Shown one piece after another: positions 22,880 through 33,830 of a stretch of 64,000 nucleotides of DNA (position 1 is the stretch's first letter; every line of letters begins with the position of its first letter). Position numbers and translations under genes: made by a program. The DNA comes from Micropterix aruncella (lineage: Eukaryota > Arthropoda > Insecta > Lepidoptera > Micropterigidae). A model generated the notes under the pieces. It did no database searches, was not told the origin of the DNA, and saw only the letters and a program-made list of their open reading frames with translations. The stretch spans positions 20,956,431 to 21,020,430 of the forward strand of contig OX155963.1 of assembly GCA_944548615.1 (NCBI GenBank), given 5' to 3'.

Positions 22880-23941
22880 CAAGGATCCGGCAATATCGAA
22901 GCACGTAGAAGTGGCCGTAGTGAGTCAAATGATCAACAAGCCCGCGTTGACTTCCACAAAAAGTTCCTTACTGGAATCAGCCAGAATGGCACTGGTCTGG
23001 GGTATGGCAGTACAACCATGAGCGACGTGGACTTGAAGAAGTCTCTCTTGCGGGGAGATTACGACAGCAAAAGTATGGCTCACGCTATTGGCCTTCAATG
23101 CCAGAATGATTGGACAACAATTGGAGACTTTTGCATTCCTCCTCCAATGCACTGGAAAGTAATGTTGTATGACTGGACACCAGAGATGTTGAAATTTTAT
23201 TTAAATGCCTTTCAGCATACACTTCCAGACCCCAGTAACCTCGCTCGTTGGAGCTATGCCGAGGATACGTCATGTCCCCTTTGTAGCAACACCCCTTCCA
23301 CAGCAAGACATATTCTAGCTGGCTGCAAGGTGGCCTTGGATCAAGGACGGTACACTTACCGCCACGACAAAGTCCTTGCTGTTATTCGCGAGGTACTTAG
23401 CCTCTCAGTGGCTCGTGCCAACAAGGGTTCCACAGTATCCTCCAAACCCCCAATACAGTTTGTGCGGGTTGGCTCTAAAGGCAAAAAACATCTCACTGCA
23501 AAACCTTTCTCAATAATCGAGAAAGCTTCAGATTGGATTATGGAGGTCGATTCGGTCTCTAAGCAGTATACATTCCCTGAAAGTCTCAGATGCACAGCTC
23601 TGCGTCCAGATATAACTCTTTACTCTCTATCTCGGAAGATGGTCCTTATCGTAGAATTAACTGTTCCATGGGAATCAAATATCCCAAAAGACCACGAGTA
23701 CAAATTAAATAAATACGATGACCTCGCAAATGCCGTCACCCGGAACGGCTTCACTGTTCACCTTCGCGCGGTGGAAGTAGGCGCTCGTGGCCTGCCAGCT
23801 AAATCTTTGTTTCACCTTTTTAAAGATCTTGGTCTCTCCAGGAAAATAATCAACTCCTTTCTAGAAAAATTATCTAAAACCGCGATTTCTTCGTCTCAAA
23901 TTCTATGGCTTCGAAGGGGGAGTGAATGGGTGGTAAGGTGA
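22880..23941 (+). pseudogene. LINE C-terminus with zinc knuckle and restriction-like endonuclease
   Basis: The frame is open from before 22880; the first ATG is at 23018, giving 307 codons. CPLCSNTPSTARHILAGC near residue 86 is a CCHC-type knuckle, followed by the family phrase LDQGRYTYRHDKVL. RPDITLYSLSRKMVLIVELT near 196-215 fits a PD-(D/E)XK restriction-like endonuclease, with TVPWE and EYKLNKYDDL after it. This order is the C-terminus of early-branching non-LTR elements (R2/R4/NeSL/Utopia-like) that often insert at fixed sites. RT is missing, so this is a 5'-truncated copy, although the surviving part has no stop. Confidence 0.82.
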
Positions 23942-24112
23942 CGCTCACATGTGGCAAGACAGCTGTCCTAAACCTACCACAGCCGGTTCGTAAGTCCGGA
24001 ATCCACTGCTCACCCCCCAGAAGTGTAAAAAAAATAAATTGTATTATGATGGGCCCGACTCCGGTCGGTGAATTCCATGGCAGCTCCGTTTGTATTTTAT
24101 TTTATTTTATTA
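23942..24112 (+). mobile_element. 3' UTR of the RLE-type LINE
   Basis: GC-mixed non-coding tail with AAAAAAAATAAATTGTATTATG near 24026 and a GGGCCCGACTCCGGTCGG phrase (24052-24069), then a (TTTTA)n run at 24093-24112. The exact 3' boundary is unclear. Confidence 0.4.
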
Positions 24113-24970
24113 GAATATTAATAGTCATCTTAGGCAATCTATACAAAAAATAATCACAGAATAGAAAGTATCAAATCAAAATTGTAAAAAAAACAACGTA
24201 TGTATATGGTCAGGTATGTTACGTTAAACATTGTAATATACATATTAAATATTAAATTCATAATATTATTATTAAACAATAAAACTAAAATGAGGTAACT
24301 GAAAGTTACATATTAATGTTATTCCCATTTGAAAGAATCGGCATACTCAAAAAAATCACCCAGCTTATAGAAAGCATGTGTGGATTTCAGCTTTTGTTTA
24401 ATAAATCGTTTAAACGCTAATATTTTTACGATTAGTAAAAAATATCAATTTTTCGAAAATAATAAAAGGACTGATAAAAGTATTAAATTACTACGATTTG
24501 GCAGCTAGGATTTACCTATGAAACGCAGCATGTAGATGGCGCTCATAGTTACAAAAAATGTTTAATATTGTCCTATGTGGATAATAAAGTGGATGATTAG
24601 CAAAGAGCGTATGTCACTCACTCATACACATACACTCATACATACTCACTCATAGTCAATACACTCTATGCTAGATATTATAAACTGATTCTTAAAAGGC
24701 TATAACTGTTTTTTTTATCTTCGTTTTTTTTTTGTTTTTGACTACATCTAATTTCATTTATTATATAATAATTAATTAGATTATTTTTTGACATTATTTG
24801 ACTATATAAAATTTACTATTTACTTTACACCGATCATATAAAAATATGCCAACATTGTGTTACATTTCTTTGATTTGTATTTCTTTTTATTAAATTAGAT
24901 TTATTTTACATGTTAGGTCTTTTATTTTAGTTATCATTCTCAATTTGTGTTAAATGCTGTAGTTCTACAG
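24113..24970. other. AT-rich unassigned stretch
   Basis: No gene. Contains ACTCATACACATACACTCAT simple sequence at about 24621-24655. Confidence 0.35.
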
Positions 24971-24974
24971 GTGC

Positions 24975-25200
24975 TAAGTGAGTAGGGTAAGTCGGAGCAA
25001 GTCCAGGCGGAGGTGCTGAATAAGTAAGATAAGTCAGAGCAAGTTTGGGCGGAGGTGCGGAATAAGTAGGGTAAGTTGGGGCAAGTTCCCGCGGAAGTGC
25101 GGAATAAGTAGGGTAAGTCGGGGCGTCCGGGCAGAAAGGCGCAAGTTGGAGAAAGTTTGGGGGGAGAGCGGAATGAAAAGGGCAAGCCGGTGTAGGTCCG
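24975..25200. repeat. 42-bp minisatellite (4-5 degenerate copies)
   Basis: AGTAGGGTAA or AGTAAGATAA starts at 24981, 25023, 25065 and 25107, exactly 42 bp apart, with a degenerate fifth unit. Because 42 is a multiple of 3, the minus strand reads a 14-residue repeat (TCSDLPYLFRTSA-like). No start, signal or domain supports a gene. Confidence 0.85.
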
Positions 25201-25904
25201 GGCGGCGGTGCAGATTGATTGATCGTGATTGATCAGTCGATTATTTTTTTTTGTCGATTGACCCAACACTGCCAAAATCAAATTAGCAACCGATATTACG
25301 ACGCGCCCTGGAAGCTAGGCGCTTTAGTGAAACAAGTTTTTATAAACATATTAATTTGGCTCCCCTTAAATTGCCGCCCGTGGCAGGTACCCAGGTTCCG
25401 AGGCTGCTTTCGGCATAAGGATTTCGGTTCATAGCCGATAACGATGCACGATAGCGAATACTTACAGCGAGATATGGTACATCATAGGGCTGAATATTTT
25501 TAAGTCAAAGGAAAACTCACATTTTTTCGTAGTAAACAAAGTTTGTGTATATGGTAGACCGTGCAATAAGTCATTACTTTGGGCCAATCTCGACCATCTC
25601 TAAATATTGCCCCAGAGGTAAAGCGTATCTTTGATGTTGGTTGCTGTATCTGTAAAAACGAAGTGCGGTTCGACGCTCGTCCATTTTCAGTGTCTCCGTA
25701 CGGAAGGAAGGCCATAAACCCAGAGCCATAAATTATCACTGGGGGTAGCGGGTAGGACGCAATAAAAACGTACGCATAAACAATTTCACTGAACGGATGG
25801 CGAAAATCAGTGCTGAATTTTCAGAGATAACGCATTTTGGAGCCAAAAACATGAGTTCTATTAAAAGCAACTGAAAAATACTAATGTACATTGGGTAATC
25901 ACTT
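25201..25904. other. Unassigned stretch
   Basis: Contains AAATTGCCGCCCGTGGCAGG at 25367-25386, which looks like part of a common interspersed repeat. No gene. Confidence 0.35.
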
Positions 25905-26180
25905 TATTATTCAAATTCAAAATTCTTTATTAATCTATAATATTACATATATTTTTAAATTCAAAGCCATCCCAACTAGGCCTCGCCTGTACTAAGGTAG
26001 GCTTAATATAAAAGAAGGTAGAGTGGTTTTCGCAACTTGCTGTATTATCTTTGTATATTATTATGTTAAATTTATGAAGATACATATGTCTCCAAAATAA
26101 TAAAGCGTAATAATATTATAATTAATTTAGGTATATACATATAAATATACACGTACATACATAAATAATTTATACTTAAT
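25905..26180 (-). mobile_element. LINE 3' tail remnant (minus strand)
   Basis: TCAAAATTCTTTATTAATC at 25918 and CCAACTAGGCCTCGCCTGTA at 25973 match the LINE tail layout seen at 4220 and 7919. No coding part. Confidence 0.45.
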
Positions 26181-26183
26181 ATA

Positions 26184-26405
26184 TCCTACTACTATTATAA
26201 ACGCGTAAGTTTGTAAGAATGTATGTATGGATGTTTGTTACTCTTTCACGCAAAAACTACTGAATGGATTTTGATGAAACTTTACAATAATATAGCTTAC
26301 ACATCAGAATAACACATAGGCTATAATTTATAAAGATATATAGTTTTCTATCATCATTATCACAATTTTCATCACCACGCGGGTGAAACCGCGGGGCGCA
26401 GCTAG
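26184..26405 (+). mobile_element. Lep1-type non-autonomous Helitron, single-ended copy
   Basis: 222 bp from TCCTACTACTATTATAAACG to GCGCAGCTAG, inserted between A (26183) and T (26406). The subterminal hairpin CGCGGGTGAAACCGCG (26378-26393) precedes the CTAG end. It is ~90% identical by eye to the first 223 bp of the 9781 element and has a single 3' end. No ORF. Confidence 0.9.
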
Positions 26406-26689
26406 TATATACATATATCTCACAAACCGTGCGATAAAAATATTAAAGCCACAGTGCAATGTCAGTACTAATTAATACTTTTAATTATTTTCAAGCTTTT
26501 AAACTCCTGTTTTTTTAGGTATTTATGGTATTTATTGTAATCAATATCTAGATGTGATCATCAGCCCCAGGATTCTGAAGAGGCGATACGATACGTCAAC
26601 ATTGAATTCGACATCGTCCTCGATCCGACGACTTGACTGCTTCTGTTTCAGAATCGTCAGCTAATCTAGGAACTCGATACTTCCCTCGT
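26406..26689. other. Unassigned stretch
   Basis: No gene or repeat recognised. Confidence 0.3.
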
Positions 26690-27097
26690 GATTTCTACCC
26701 TAATTTCGTGGCGGCAGTACTGTTACTATCGAATGTATCGCGCACCACGGGCACCTTTTCCCGGCTTATTCACTCGGGATCGGGTTTCCGAATGGTCGTT
26801 TTAAGCAGCAACCACACCCGCTCTATATGAAACATTACTGTTCCTAGACTCCTCCGTCTGTTAGTCGGAGTGCACAATCGATTGGCTGACGCCGCACAGT
26901 GCGCAAACTTCCCAGGAGCCCCCTAAGATTGACTCCTAGGTGAGGCTGGCCCACAGGCCAGCGTCCTACCGTGGTTCTCCCTTCTGCGTGGAGGCCGTCG
27001 GATGGGTGTTGACCCATGAGTATGACCGACTTTGAACGAATGGGTCTTCGTGTCTAACTCCAACAGCGCCCATTAGCTCCCGATTCAATTATACATA
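26690..27097 (+). repeat. GC-rich repeat family G, copy 2 (5'-truncated)
   Basis: Shares CCGGCTTATTCACTCGGGAT, ACCCGCTCTATATGAAACA, CACAATCGATTGGCTGACG and GGATGGGTGTTGACCCATGA with the next copy, in order. Ends with GCGCCCATTAGC, then the next copy begins. Confidence 0.75.
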
Positions 27098-27765
27098 TAG
27101 AGTTGTCAACTACAACGGGCGAACCCGTCACCTCAGGAAGTTATAACGATTAGTCGTTCTCCCTCCCGTGAAGTGAAAGCTGAAGACTTGGACAAAACAA
27201 TCCACTATCATGCCCGTAAGAGGCCAACGCCTTAACCGCGAGATAGCTAGGAGTGTTACCCAGCGGGCTTGCACTCACGCCCTTACTTCCAATTGCGACC
27301 AGATTACTCCGGTCTCTTGATTGGTTACGAGTTCGAGGTCGCTTGCGCGGTCCTCTCCCTTACGAAGCGGTGAAACGGTGTATACCGAATCTATCGCGGG
27401 CCACGGCATCCTTTGCCCGGCTGTTCACTCAAGATCGGGTAGCCGACGGTCGTTTCAAGGGCAGTCGCCGTAAGGTCCGCAACCACCCCCGCTCTATAGG
27501 AAACAGTACAGCTTCCAGACTCCCCCGACTGTTAGTCAGAGTGCACAGTCGATTGGCTTACGCCGCACGGTGCGCAGACCGTCCAGGAGCGCCAGGAGGT
27601 TGATTCCCAGGGGAAACTAACCCTAAGGCCAGAGTCCTGCCCGGGCTCGCACTTCCTGGTTGGAGGCCGCCGGATGGGTGTTGACCCGTAAGTGTGACCA
27701 ACCCTGAACAGAATGGGTCTTCGTGGCCAACTCAGCAAGGGCCCATTAGCCATTTAACAACGAAT
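27098..27765 (+). repeat. GC-rich repeat family G, longest copy
   Basis: About 668 bp from AGAGTTGTCAACTACAACGG to GGGCCCATTAGC, in direct tandem with copy 2. The minus-strand copy at 52372-52985 covers the same interval. A 116-codon frame starts at 27253, and its first ~50 residues are also open in the 52-kb copy (MLPSGL..LTPLLPI...). DNA identity is high too, so this is not evidence for a protein. No TIRs, RT or transposase recognised. Confidence 0.75.
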
Positions 27766-28314
27766 CAGAGTACATTTTGTTAGAGCCTTCCAAAATGTAC
27801 CTATCTATATTGTGAATTGAAACTGGGGCCAGGCCACGTAGTATGACGGCCCCGTGCCCTACTAAAACACTACGTGCCACGCATCTCTCGTACCTATTGA
27901 TATCTACGACCAGATATATTTTTCAATTCTCCTCGCCCCTCCTCTTTGTTTCTCGACTATAACTTACCGACCGGAGCTTTGTCAGATAATTTTATGTTTT
28001 TGGGGAATGACATTCTCTGTTTTTCCATGAGCCCATGTGTCAACAGAAGATAGTAAAACATTATACATATTATATCATCCCTTAAAAGGCAGTAACTTTT
28101 AAACGAATTATCTGACTTAAAAAAAATAAAATAGGTACGTAGTTTTATTCGTGGAGTATAATTTTACTAATGGAGTTTTAATTAACCGGTGTCCTTGAAG
28201 TGGATAAATCAGTTCGAGTAAAAAAGCAACTTTTGTAAAAAAATGTGGGAAAATTCTTAAAAAAACTTCTTTTAAATATTCGTTTTTTTTTTTTTGAAAA
28301 GTATATCTGATTAA
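27766..28314. other. Unassigned stretch
   Basis: Contains a weak inverted pair (GCCACGTAGTA at 27833 and ACTACGTGCC at 27869). No gene. Confidence 0.35.
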
Positions 28315-29094
28315 AGTATATCGCTCACTGCCAATCTCAATACATCTCTTGGTGAACTTGATGATTGGTTTAATGCGAACAAGATGTCTCTAAATATGTC
28401 TAAAACTGTTATTTTAAATTTTAATAGCAAGACATCATCTATAAAAGTTAACTACCCGGTTGAACTTGCGGAATCAGTTAAATTCCTCGGACTACATCTG
28501 GATGCAAAGATGTCATGGAATCTACATATAGAGCATGTTAAGTCAAAACTTTCGTCAGCCTGCTATGCTCTATTACGCATCAGAAATTGTTTGGAGAGAA
28601 CTGAAGTAATATCGGCCTATTACGCGCTAGTTGAGTCACACCTGCGCTATGGTATTCTTTTATGGGGTAATGCAGCACACATCAACAGTGTATTCACTCT
28701 CCAGAAAAGAGCCATACGTGCGATAGTAGGTATTGGTCCACGGCAGTCATGTCGTGAACACTTCCAAAAACTAGGGATATTGACCGTATATGCGATTTTT
28801 GCTCAAGAAGCTCTTTGCGAATTCTATTGCAATAAGAGCTCGGCCATATCCCACGAGGAAGTACATCGGCATGACACCAGGAATAAAACCCTGTATCTCC
28901 AACCGTTCGTAGCACGTACTACCAAGTTCCAGGCAACTAGTCGATACTTAGGCCTCAAACTTTTCAATAAATTGCTCGAAAGATTAAAAGAAATTAAAAA
29001 CATCAATATTTTCAAGAGATCCATCCGAGTCTATCTGCTTAAAATCAACATGTATGCCCATAACGACTTCTTAAAATATTTTGAAAATACATAG
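28315..29094 (+). pseudogene. LINE family K, RT thumb and C-terminus (5'-truncated)
   Basis: Open from 28315 (just after a TAA) to the stop at 29094; first ATG at 28384. LGELDDWFNANKMSLNMSKT is the segment following the catalytic YADD in CR1/Jockey-type RTs, then VKFLGLHLDAKMSWNLHI, LRYGILLWGN, LQKRAIRAIVG and the ending INMYAHNDFLKYFENT. The catalytic core is missing, so this copy cannot encode a working RT. No stop or frameshift in the remaining ~260 codons, so it is relatively young. Other copies: 6030 and 31190 (minus), 21545 (plus). Confidence 0.85.
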
Positions 29095-29325
29095 CATCGT
29101 ATCTACCCATTTAATCTAATACATATTATTTACCGTTAATTGTTTTGTTGTAAACTGTTATCATATAGTCTATGTTTTCGTAAATTGTTAAGTTTAAAAC
29201 TATATATTGTATATCATCTCTTGTCTAAATTGAGTAACTAATTTAAGATTAATTACTGTCATTCCTACACAATTGTATGGTTGTATTGGAAATAAATACC
29301 TTTTACTTTACTTTACTTTACTATA
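29095..29325 (+). mobile_element. 3' UTR and (CTTTA)n tail of LINE family K
   Basis: Non-coding 3' region shared with the 21.5-kb and 6-kb copies, ending at 29300-29323 in three to four CTTTA units. Confidence 0.75.
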
Positions 29326-29328
29326 AAG

Positions 29329-29421
29329 ATCGTTGAGCGCGATGCACCATCCAGCACTAGGCAAATATTGTTTATTTGCGATATTTTACCTATCGCTAGA
29401 TAACGCAGCGCGCTCAACGAT
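29329..29421. repeat. Short inverted-repeat unit
   Basis: Perfect 13-bp arms ATCGTTGAGCGCG (29329-29341) and CGCGCTCAACGAT (29409-29421) around 67 bp. It directly follows the LINE tail. Could be a tiny MITE; no target duplication seen. Confidence 0.55.
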
Positions 29422-29500
29422 TGTCAAACTTTTATTCAAAATTTAAGTTGTTGTTTGCTCGTATTGATTCGCCCACTTCAAGGATGCCGGTTAATTTAAT

Positions 29501-29533
29501 TTTTCAGGGTGGGTTTTAAACCCACCCTGAAAA
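29501..29533. repeat. Near-perfect palindrome
   Basis: 16-bp arms, TTTTCAGGGTGGGTTT (29501-29516) and AAACCCACCCTGAAAA (29518-29533), with one central T. No coding context. Confidence 0.9.
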
Positions 29534-30254
29534 TATCCCACCCTCGTAGCCCAGAAAATATTCACGAAAAAAATAGCATGCCAAATTTATCAAATGGATT
29601 TACATAGGCCATAGACAAATTTAGCATTCCAAAATTTACAACCATCTCGATTTCAGCGTTAGCATTTTCATAACTACTTGTTTACCGTTTTAATAGCCAC
29701 AGTTTTAAGAATCAATACCCTTTAGTGTGGCTTTATATTGTGGTAATAAAAAAACAATTTCAAAACTAAAAATCCTTGTCAGCTGACATACCGAATCAGT
29801 TTTTTCGACATTTTCATTCCTTTATTATGAAAATAATAAAAAAAACTTAAAACTATAATATAAAATAAAATAAAATATCCCTGGGAACGATTCTATTTGG
29901 AAATGGCTATACTTACTTATACAAAAAATATATAGATACAGTGGCGATTTGTTATTCTAAATTTTATTATAAATTAGATTCTAGATATTTTAAACCGTCT
30001 TCACGAATAAAACATAAAAAAATTGCATTTTGTGGCATTAGCGTTGAGCGCATGCGAGTGAGTCCCCCTTTATTACACCAAGGGCGGAAGACAGACAAAA
30101 CATCGGAAGTGTATGGGTCTTAACTTACTTCAGTCGTTCATCCTTCAACCAGACTGCATTCCAGCATCTTATTGTCCTTGCTCCTCGTTCTGGGATTGCT
30201 TATCGTTAAATTGGAAATATAATTCAGATATTTTATAATATGAAATACTGTTGA
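29534..30254. other. Unassigned AT-rich stretch
   Basis: No gene or recognised repeat. Confidence 0.35.
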
Positions 30255-30645
30255 CTGAATAAGAAGAACCCCGAACTTTAATAGAGACGACGGTTACAAA
30301 CTCTCTTGTACGTGGAACCCTGTTTTTAAAATGTTCCCGCCGCCGAACGCCGAACGCAAGGACGTAAGACAGGATACAGTGAGTGTTGTTTGCAAGACGG
30401 ATTTTCGAAATTCGCGCGCTCCGAGCCCGGCCCCCCCTCACCGTTATAACCTACGCAGTGGCGGCAGCGGTATGCGGCCTACCCGCAAAACAACGGATTG
30501 ACACCTCTTTCAGTCTACCCTAGACGACGGCGGCTGCAATGTCACCGAAACCTCGGTTGCTACAAATTTTACGCTGTAAATTCGTTTTATATCCTATTTA
30601 TAATTTCAAACAACCGCGATAGTCTTCGATTTTATAGAAATAAAG
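30255..30645 (-). mobile_element. Element family H, long copy
   Basis: Matches 55150-55525 on the opposite strand: GAAGAACCCCGAACTTTAAT, CGAACGCAAGGACGTAAGAC, GCGGTATGCGGCCTACCCGC and the end TACGCTGTAAATTCGTTTTA. The terminal part is shared with the short TIR copy at 6962. GC-rich interior, no ORF assigned. Confidence 0.7.
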
Positions 30646-31189
30646 AAATTATCAATGAAACAAATAATAATAAAAAACAAAAACTCTTGTATATATATAT
30701 GTAAATAGCTTAAAACTAATGCAACCAATAATCATTGAAAATAATAGTAATAATAGCCAAAGTCAGACAAATAAAAAAATAAATGCTCAATAATCACATA
30801 AATAAAACGACAATAATTATAATGAATAATCAAACACTATAAAATTATTCCTACGACGTTTACCTCGTATGTACGTAACATACAAATAACAGAGGTATCA
30901 TAGAGAGATGCTATTATTTTTCATAATAAGTATGTGTAATAAATATATTGTAATATGTTTGAGGTGATCTACCTTGTTACCAGGATATGTGATGAGCCAG
31001 TGTTTAAATCTATATTTGACCATTTTTGGTTATACAACTCGTACTGACTTCGAAAGGTTATTGAAGAGTTTAAAGACTAAATACACAAATGACTTTTAGA
31101 TCATTGTCAAACGGACTTAGAGGAGGTCTGTGTTGGCTTTGCTTCGAGTGTCGTGATCATGTGCGTGCATGTTAAGCGTACACTTGCGT
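30646..31189. other. Unassigned AT-rich stretch
   Basis: No gene or recognised repeat. Confidence 0.35.
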
Positions 31190-31430
31190 ATGTTGTTTTA
31201 AAAATACACTAAGCAACTGGGAATATACGCTGATGCCAGAGTAAGAACTTTGTATTTCTTGAAAAGATGCATGCAATGTGTATCGCTCCGTACACCGGCT
31301 ATCGTCCTCATTGCATGCTTTTGGAGGACGAATACTCTGTTACTGTCCGTGGCGTTCCTCCAAACAAGGATCGCGTACGACAGCCTCGAGTGGATATATG
31401 AATGACAAAAGCTCAAATCCGCACTCTCCC
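31190..31430 (-). pseudogene. LINE C-terminal fragment, family K-like (minus strand)
   Basis: The minus strand reads SRLSYAILVWRNATDSNRVF, then LQKHAMRTIAGV and FKKYKVLTLASAYI. This aligns with LRYGILLWGN..., LQKRAIRAIVG and FQKLGILTVYAIF of the 28-kb copy. About 70 codons; truncated both sides. Confidence 0.72.
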
Positions 31431-32299
31431 CGCTGAGAAATTTAATTCATCGGATAGATTATGCATATATAGACTATGCATTTTACATATATATGTACTT
31501 TAAATACATGTGCTTTATACGTCTATGAAATTTAAACATGTCTTCAAAAATGTGTTTGAATGAAATCAGAAATCGAGCAAAGTAAATATATCTAAGCTCA
31601 ACGTTGGGGTGCCAATGAAACCGTTTTAGAAAACCTAATTATTACGAAAAATGAATTACCTAACCAAGCCTGATGGTTATCCGCTACCGATGATTACCAC
31701 TATTTTAGATAGCTTACATTATATCGTATATCTATCTCTAGCGATACATTATATCGTATATCTACTTTTACATAGATAATTATTGATGTGAGCTTCCCAA
31801 TTTAGATTATGATCTACGTTCTTTTATAGAAACTGTGTTGACGTGAGAAAATGACGTCACCGTGAAGTCATCTCATATACGATATTTTATCTATGGATTG
31901 AAAAATCATCCCCCTGGGTACTTACCTAACTAAACAGTCACCTAAATTAGCTCCTTACGGAGCCCCATTTTGGGGTATTTGTGGGTAAAAGTGGCTAGTA
32001 AAGGAAATACGTGCCCCATGCAGTTAATGTGCCGCCTGCGGCATCGATAGACTGAGACAAAGACTCTCATAAATATCGCTCGCCACTTCTCTTTGTCGGA
32101 GCATCTGCTTGCCGTGGGGCGGGCCATCGCCAACCGTTCATCAAATAAAAAGACAATCTTGCCCAGATTTTCACATATAATACAAATTGAACTTCTGCGA
32201 ATTTATTGATGAACCCTCTTTTCAATTTACTGAATTGGCTCGAATTGGCGGGGTTGTGTAGCATGTAATAAATAGGGACAATAGATTACCCCATTTTAC
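31431..32299. other. Unassigned stretch with a short direct repeat
   Basis: ACATTATATCGTATATCTA occurs at 31717 and again about 30 bp later. Otherwise no gene. Confidence 0.4.
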
Positions 32300-33115
32300 T
32301 TTCCCGGCAGAGGGAAAGTATTGCGAACGTGCTAAAAAAATCGAGATGAAGACGGATATATGTATATCTACATTTTGACCCCCTAGCGCCCAAAAGCTCA
32401 CTCGGATTAAGGCACCATTTGGTCTTGGAAGAGTTCAAAAGATTGTGGTTGAAATCAGTCCACCAGAGGGCGCGCTAGTCATACTTCAATCTAGAAATAT
32501 TTCAGCAAAAGACACAGTGTACAGATGCCTTGTTGGTCAGAATTCACGTTGTGGAATATCTCGTATACAAACGACGCAAATGATATATAAATTGGCGTAT
32601 TTAAGAAAATACTAGATATTTTTTTTAATGACGTTTTTTTTTATAATAATTGTGGATTAAAAAAAAAACGTTTTGACGTTGGGTCTTTATAGTAGTATTT
32701 TATTGCATGTAAAACAATAGCAATACATGTAGAACGTTTTATATTAATGAGAAGATATTAAGTAAGATATTTTCAACAAGGCATCTGTGTACAGAATTTC
32801 AAATTACTAAGTTCAATATTTCGAGATTGAAGTATGCCTAGCGCGCCTTCTGGTGGACCGATTTCATCTACCTTCTTTTCAGCTCTTGCCATGACCAAAT
32901 GATGCTAGCATGCCAAATTTCAGCTCAAACGGATGAAGCGTTTGGGCGCTGTCGTGGGGGAATACACGCCCACACACAGATACAGAGAGACTACAGTCTG
33001 GAAATAGTGTTAATCGTCTCGGGGGGTGTCAAAAAATATTTATCGGTCTTCATCTCGATAAAAAAATTACGCACTCACAATATTTTACCTCCTAGTCGGT
33101 TGGTAGGCCGGTGAA
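32300..33115. mobile_element. Fold-back family F, full inverted pair
   Basis: Left arm about 32300-32540 and right arm about 32780-33115 are inverted copies: left GATGCCTTGTTGG versus right CAACAAGGCATC; left GTCCACCAGAGGGCGCGCTA versus right GCGCGCCTTCTGGTGGACCG; left AGCGCCCAAAAGCTC versus right CGTTTGGGCGCT. The outer right end CCGACTAGGAGGTAAAATATTG (minus strand) matches the copy at 11421. The centre is AT-rich. No transposase. Confidence 0.7.
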
Positions 33116-33431
33116 GCTATATAATCTTACAAACTAATCTTATAATATAATAACAAAATTTTACAAAATTAAAAAAAAAAATAATGTTAATAAAAAAAAA
33201 TATATTTATGCTGCATTAATAATTTATATTAATTATATAAAATAATTATAAAAAAATATATAAACAAGAAGAATGAAACCAAAACTAAGGAAAAGCATAG
33301 TATAATCACAAAGCCACAAAGCATGTATAATCACAAAACTCCCTAAATGAATATCCTTTTTAACGCCACATTTTTCTTGAAATGCCATATTTTTCTTGGT
33401 TGGATTAACCTCTAAATTTGTTTGTTTGCAG
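33116..33431 (+). other. AT-rich sequence before the DAAM exon (putative intron end)
   Basis: Ends with the pyrimidine-rich tract TTTGTTTGTTTGCAG at 33417-33431, a good 3' splice site directly before the exon. Confidence 0.6.
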
Positions 33432-33629
33432 GAGGAACTCGACTTGTTTGCGGCGAACAAGGCGGCGATGATGGAACTTCCGGCTGATCAAAAGTGGCAA
33501 ATATACTGCAGCCGAAGACTTCCGAGCCAGTCACCCCTCAACACGGCCACCACCCAGAGACCAACCAGATCCACTACCGTACTACCTTCACCAGAACAGC
33601 ATATCGAGAACCTCCTATTGGCAACCTAT
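33432..33629 (+). CDS. DAAM: DAAM formin, internal exon (part of GTPase-binding domain)
   Basis: Host-gene exon. Directly after the acceptor CAG at 33429-33431 the frame reads EELDL, then NKAAMMELPAD, then QKWQIYCSRRLP. This matches the conserved start of the GBD/FH3 region of DAAM formins (ELDLt..n..AM..LPa.KKWQIYCS). DAAM is a Rho-activated, Dishevelled-linked actin nucleator; this region takes part in autoinhibition and Rho binding. Further on, PSPEQHIENL resembles the P..E.YIE.L segment of insect DAAM. The exon is in phase 0 at its start. The donor is uncertain: GTATTG at 33630 leaves 66 codons in phase 0, and GTTTGT at 33640 is an alternative. Neighbouring exons were not found, so they lie outside the window or were missed. 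No defect is visible. Confidence 0.8.
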
Positions 33630-33721
33630 GTATTGGCAAGTTTGTGTAATATTGCAATGAAAAATATCCAGGGGAATAATAATAAAAAAAAAACAAAAAA
33701 ATACGTTATGTACATACATAA

Positions 33722-33830
33722 TGGGCCCGATTGCGTTTCATCATGAACTAAATATGGAAATCAGTTCATTCGAACGAGACAGAGCAATGCGTTGGAGTGA
33801 AGTATGAAATGAGCGTTCGTATCTATCATA
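33722..33830 (+). mobile_element. MITE family A, copy 3 (left end only)
   Basis: TGGGCCCGATTGCGTTTC at 33722, then GAACGAGACAGAGCAATGCG and a fading match to about 33830. Lies 92 bp after the putative exon end. Confidence 0.7.

Noticed and set aside
27253..27603. 116-codon conserved protein in repeat family G
   Set aside because: Conserved start in another copy, but DNA identity is equally high and that frame is shorter; not evidence of coding.
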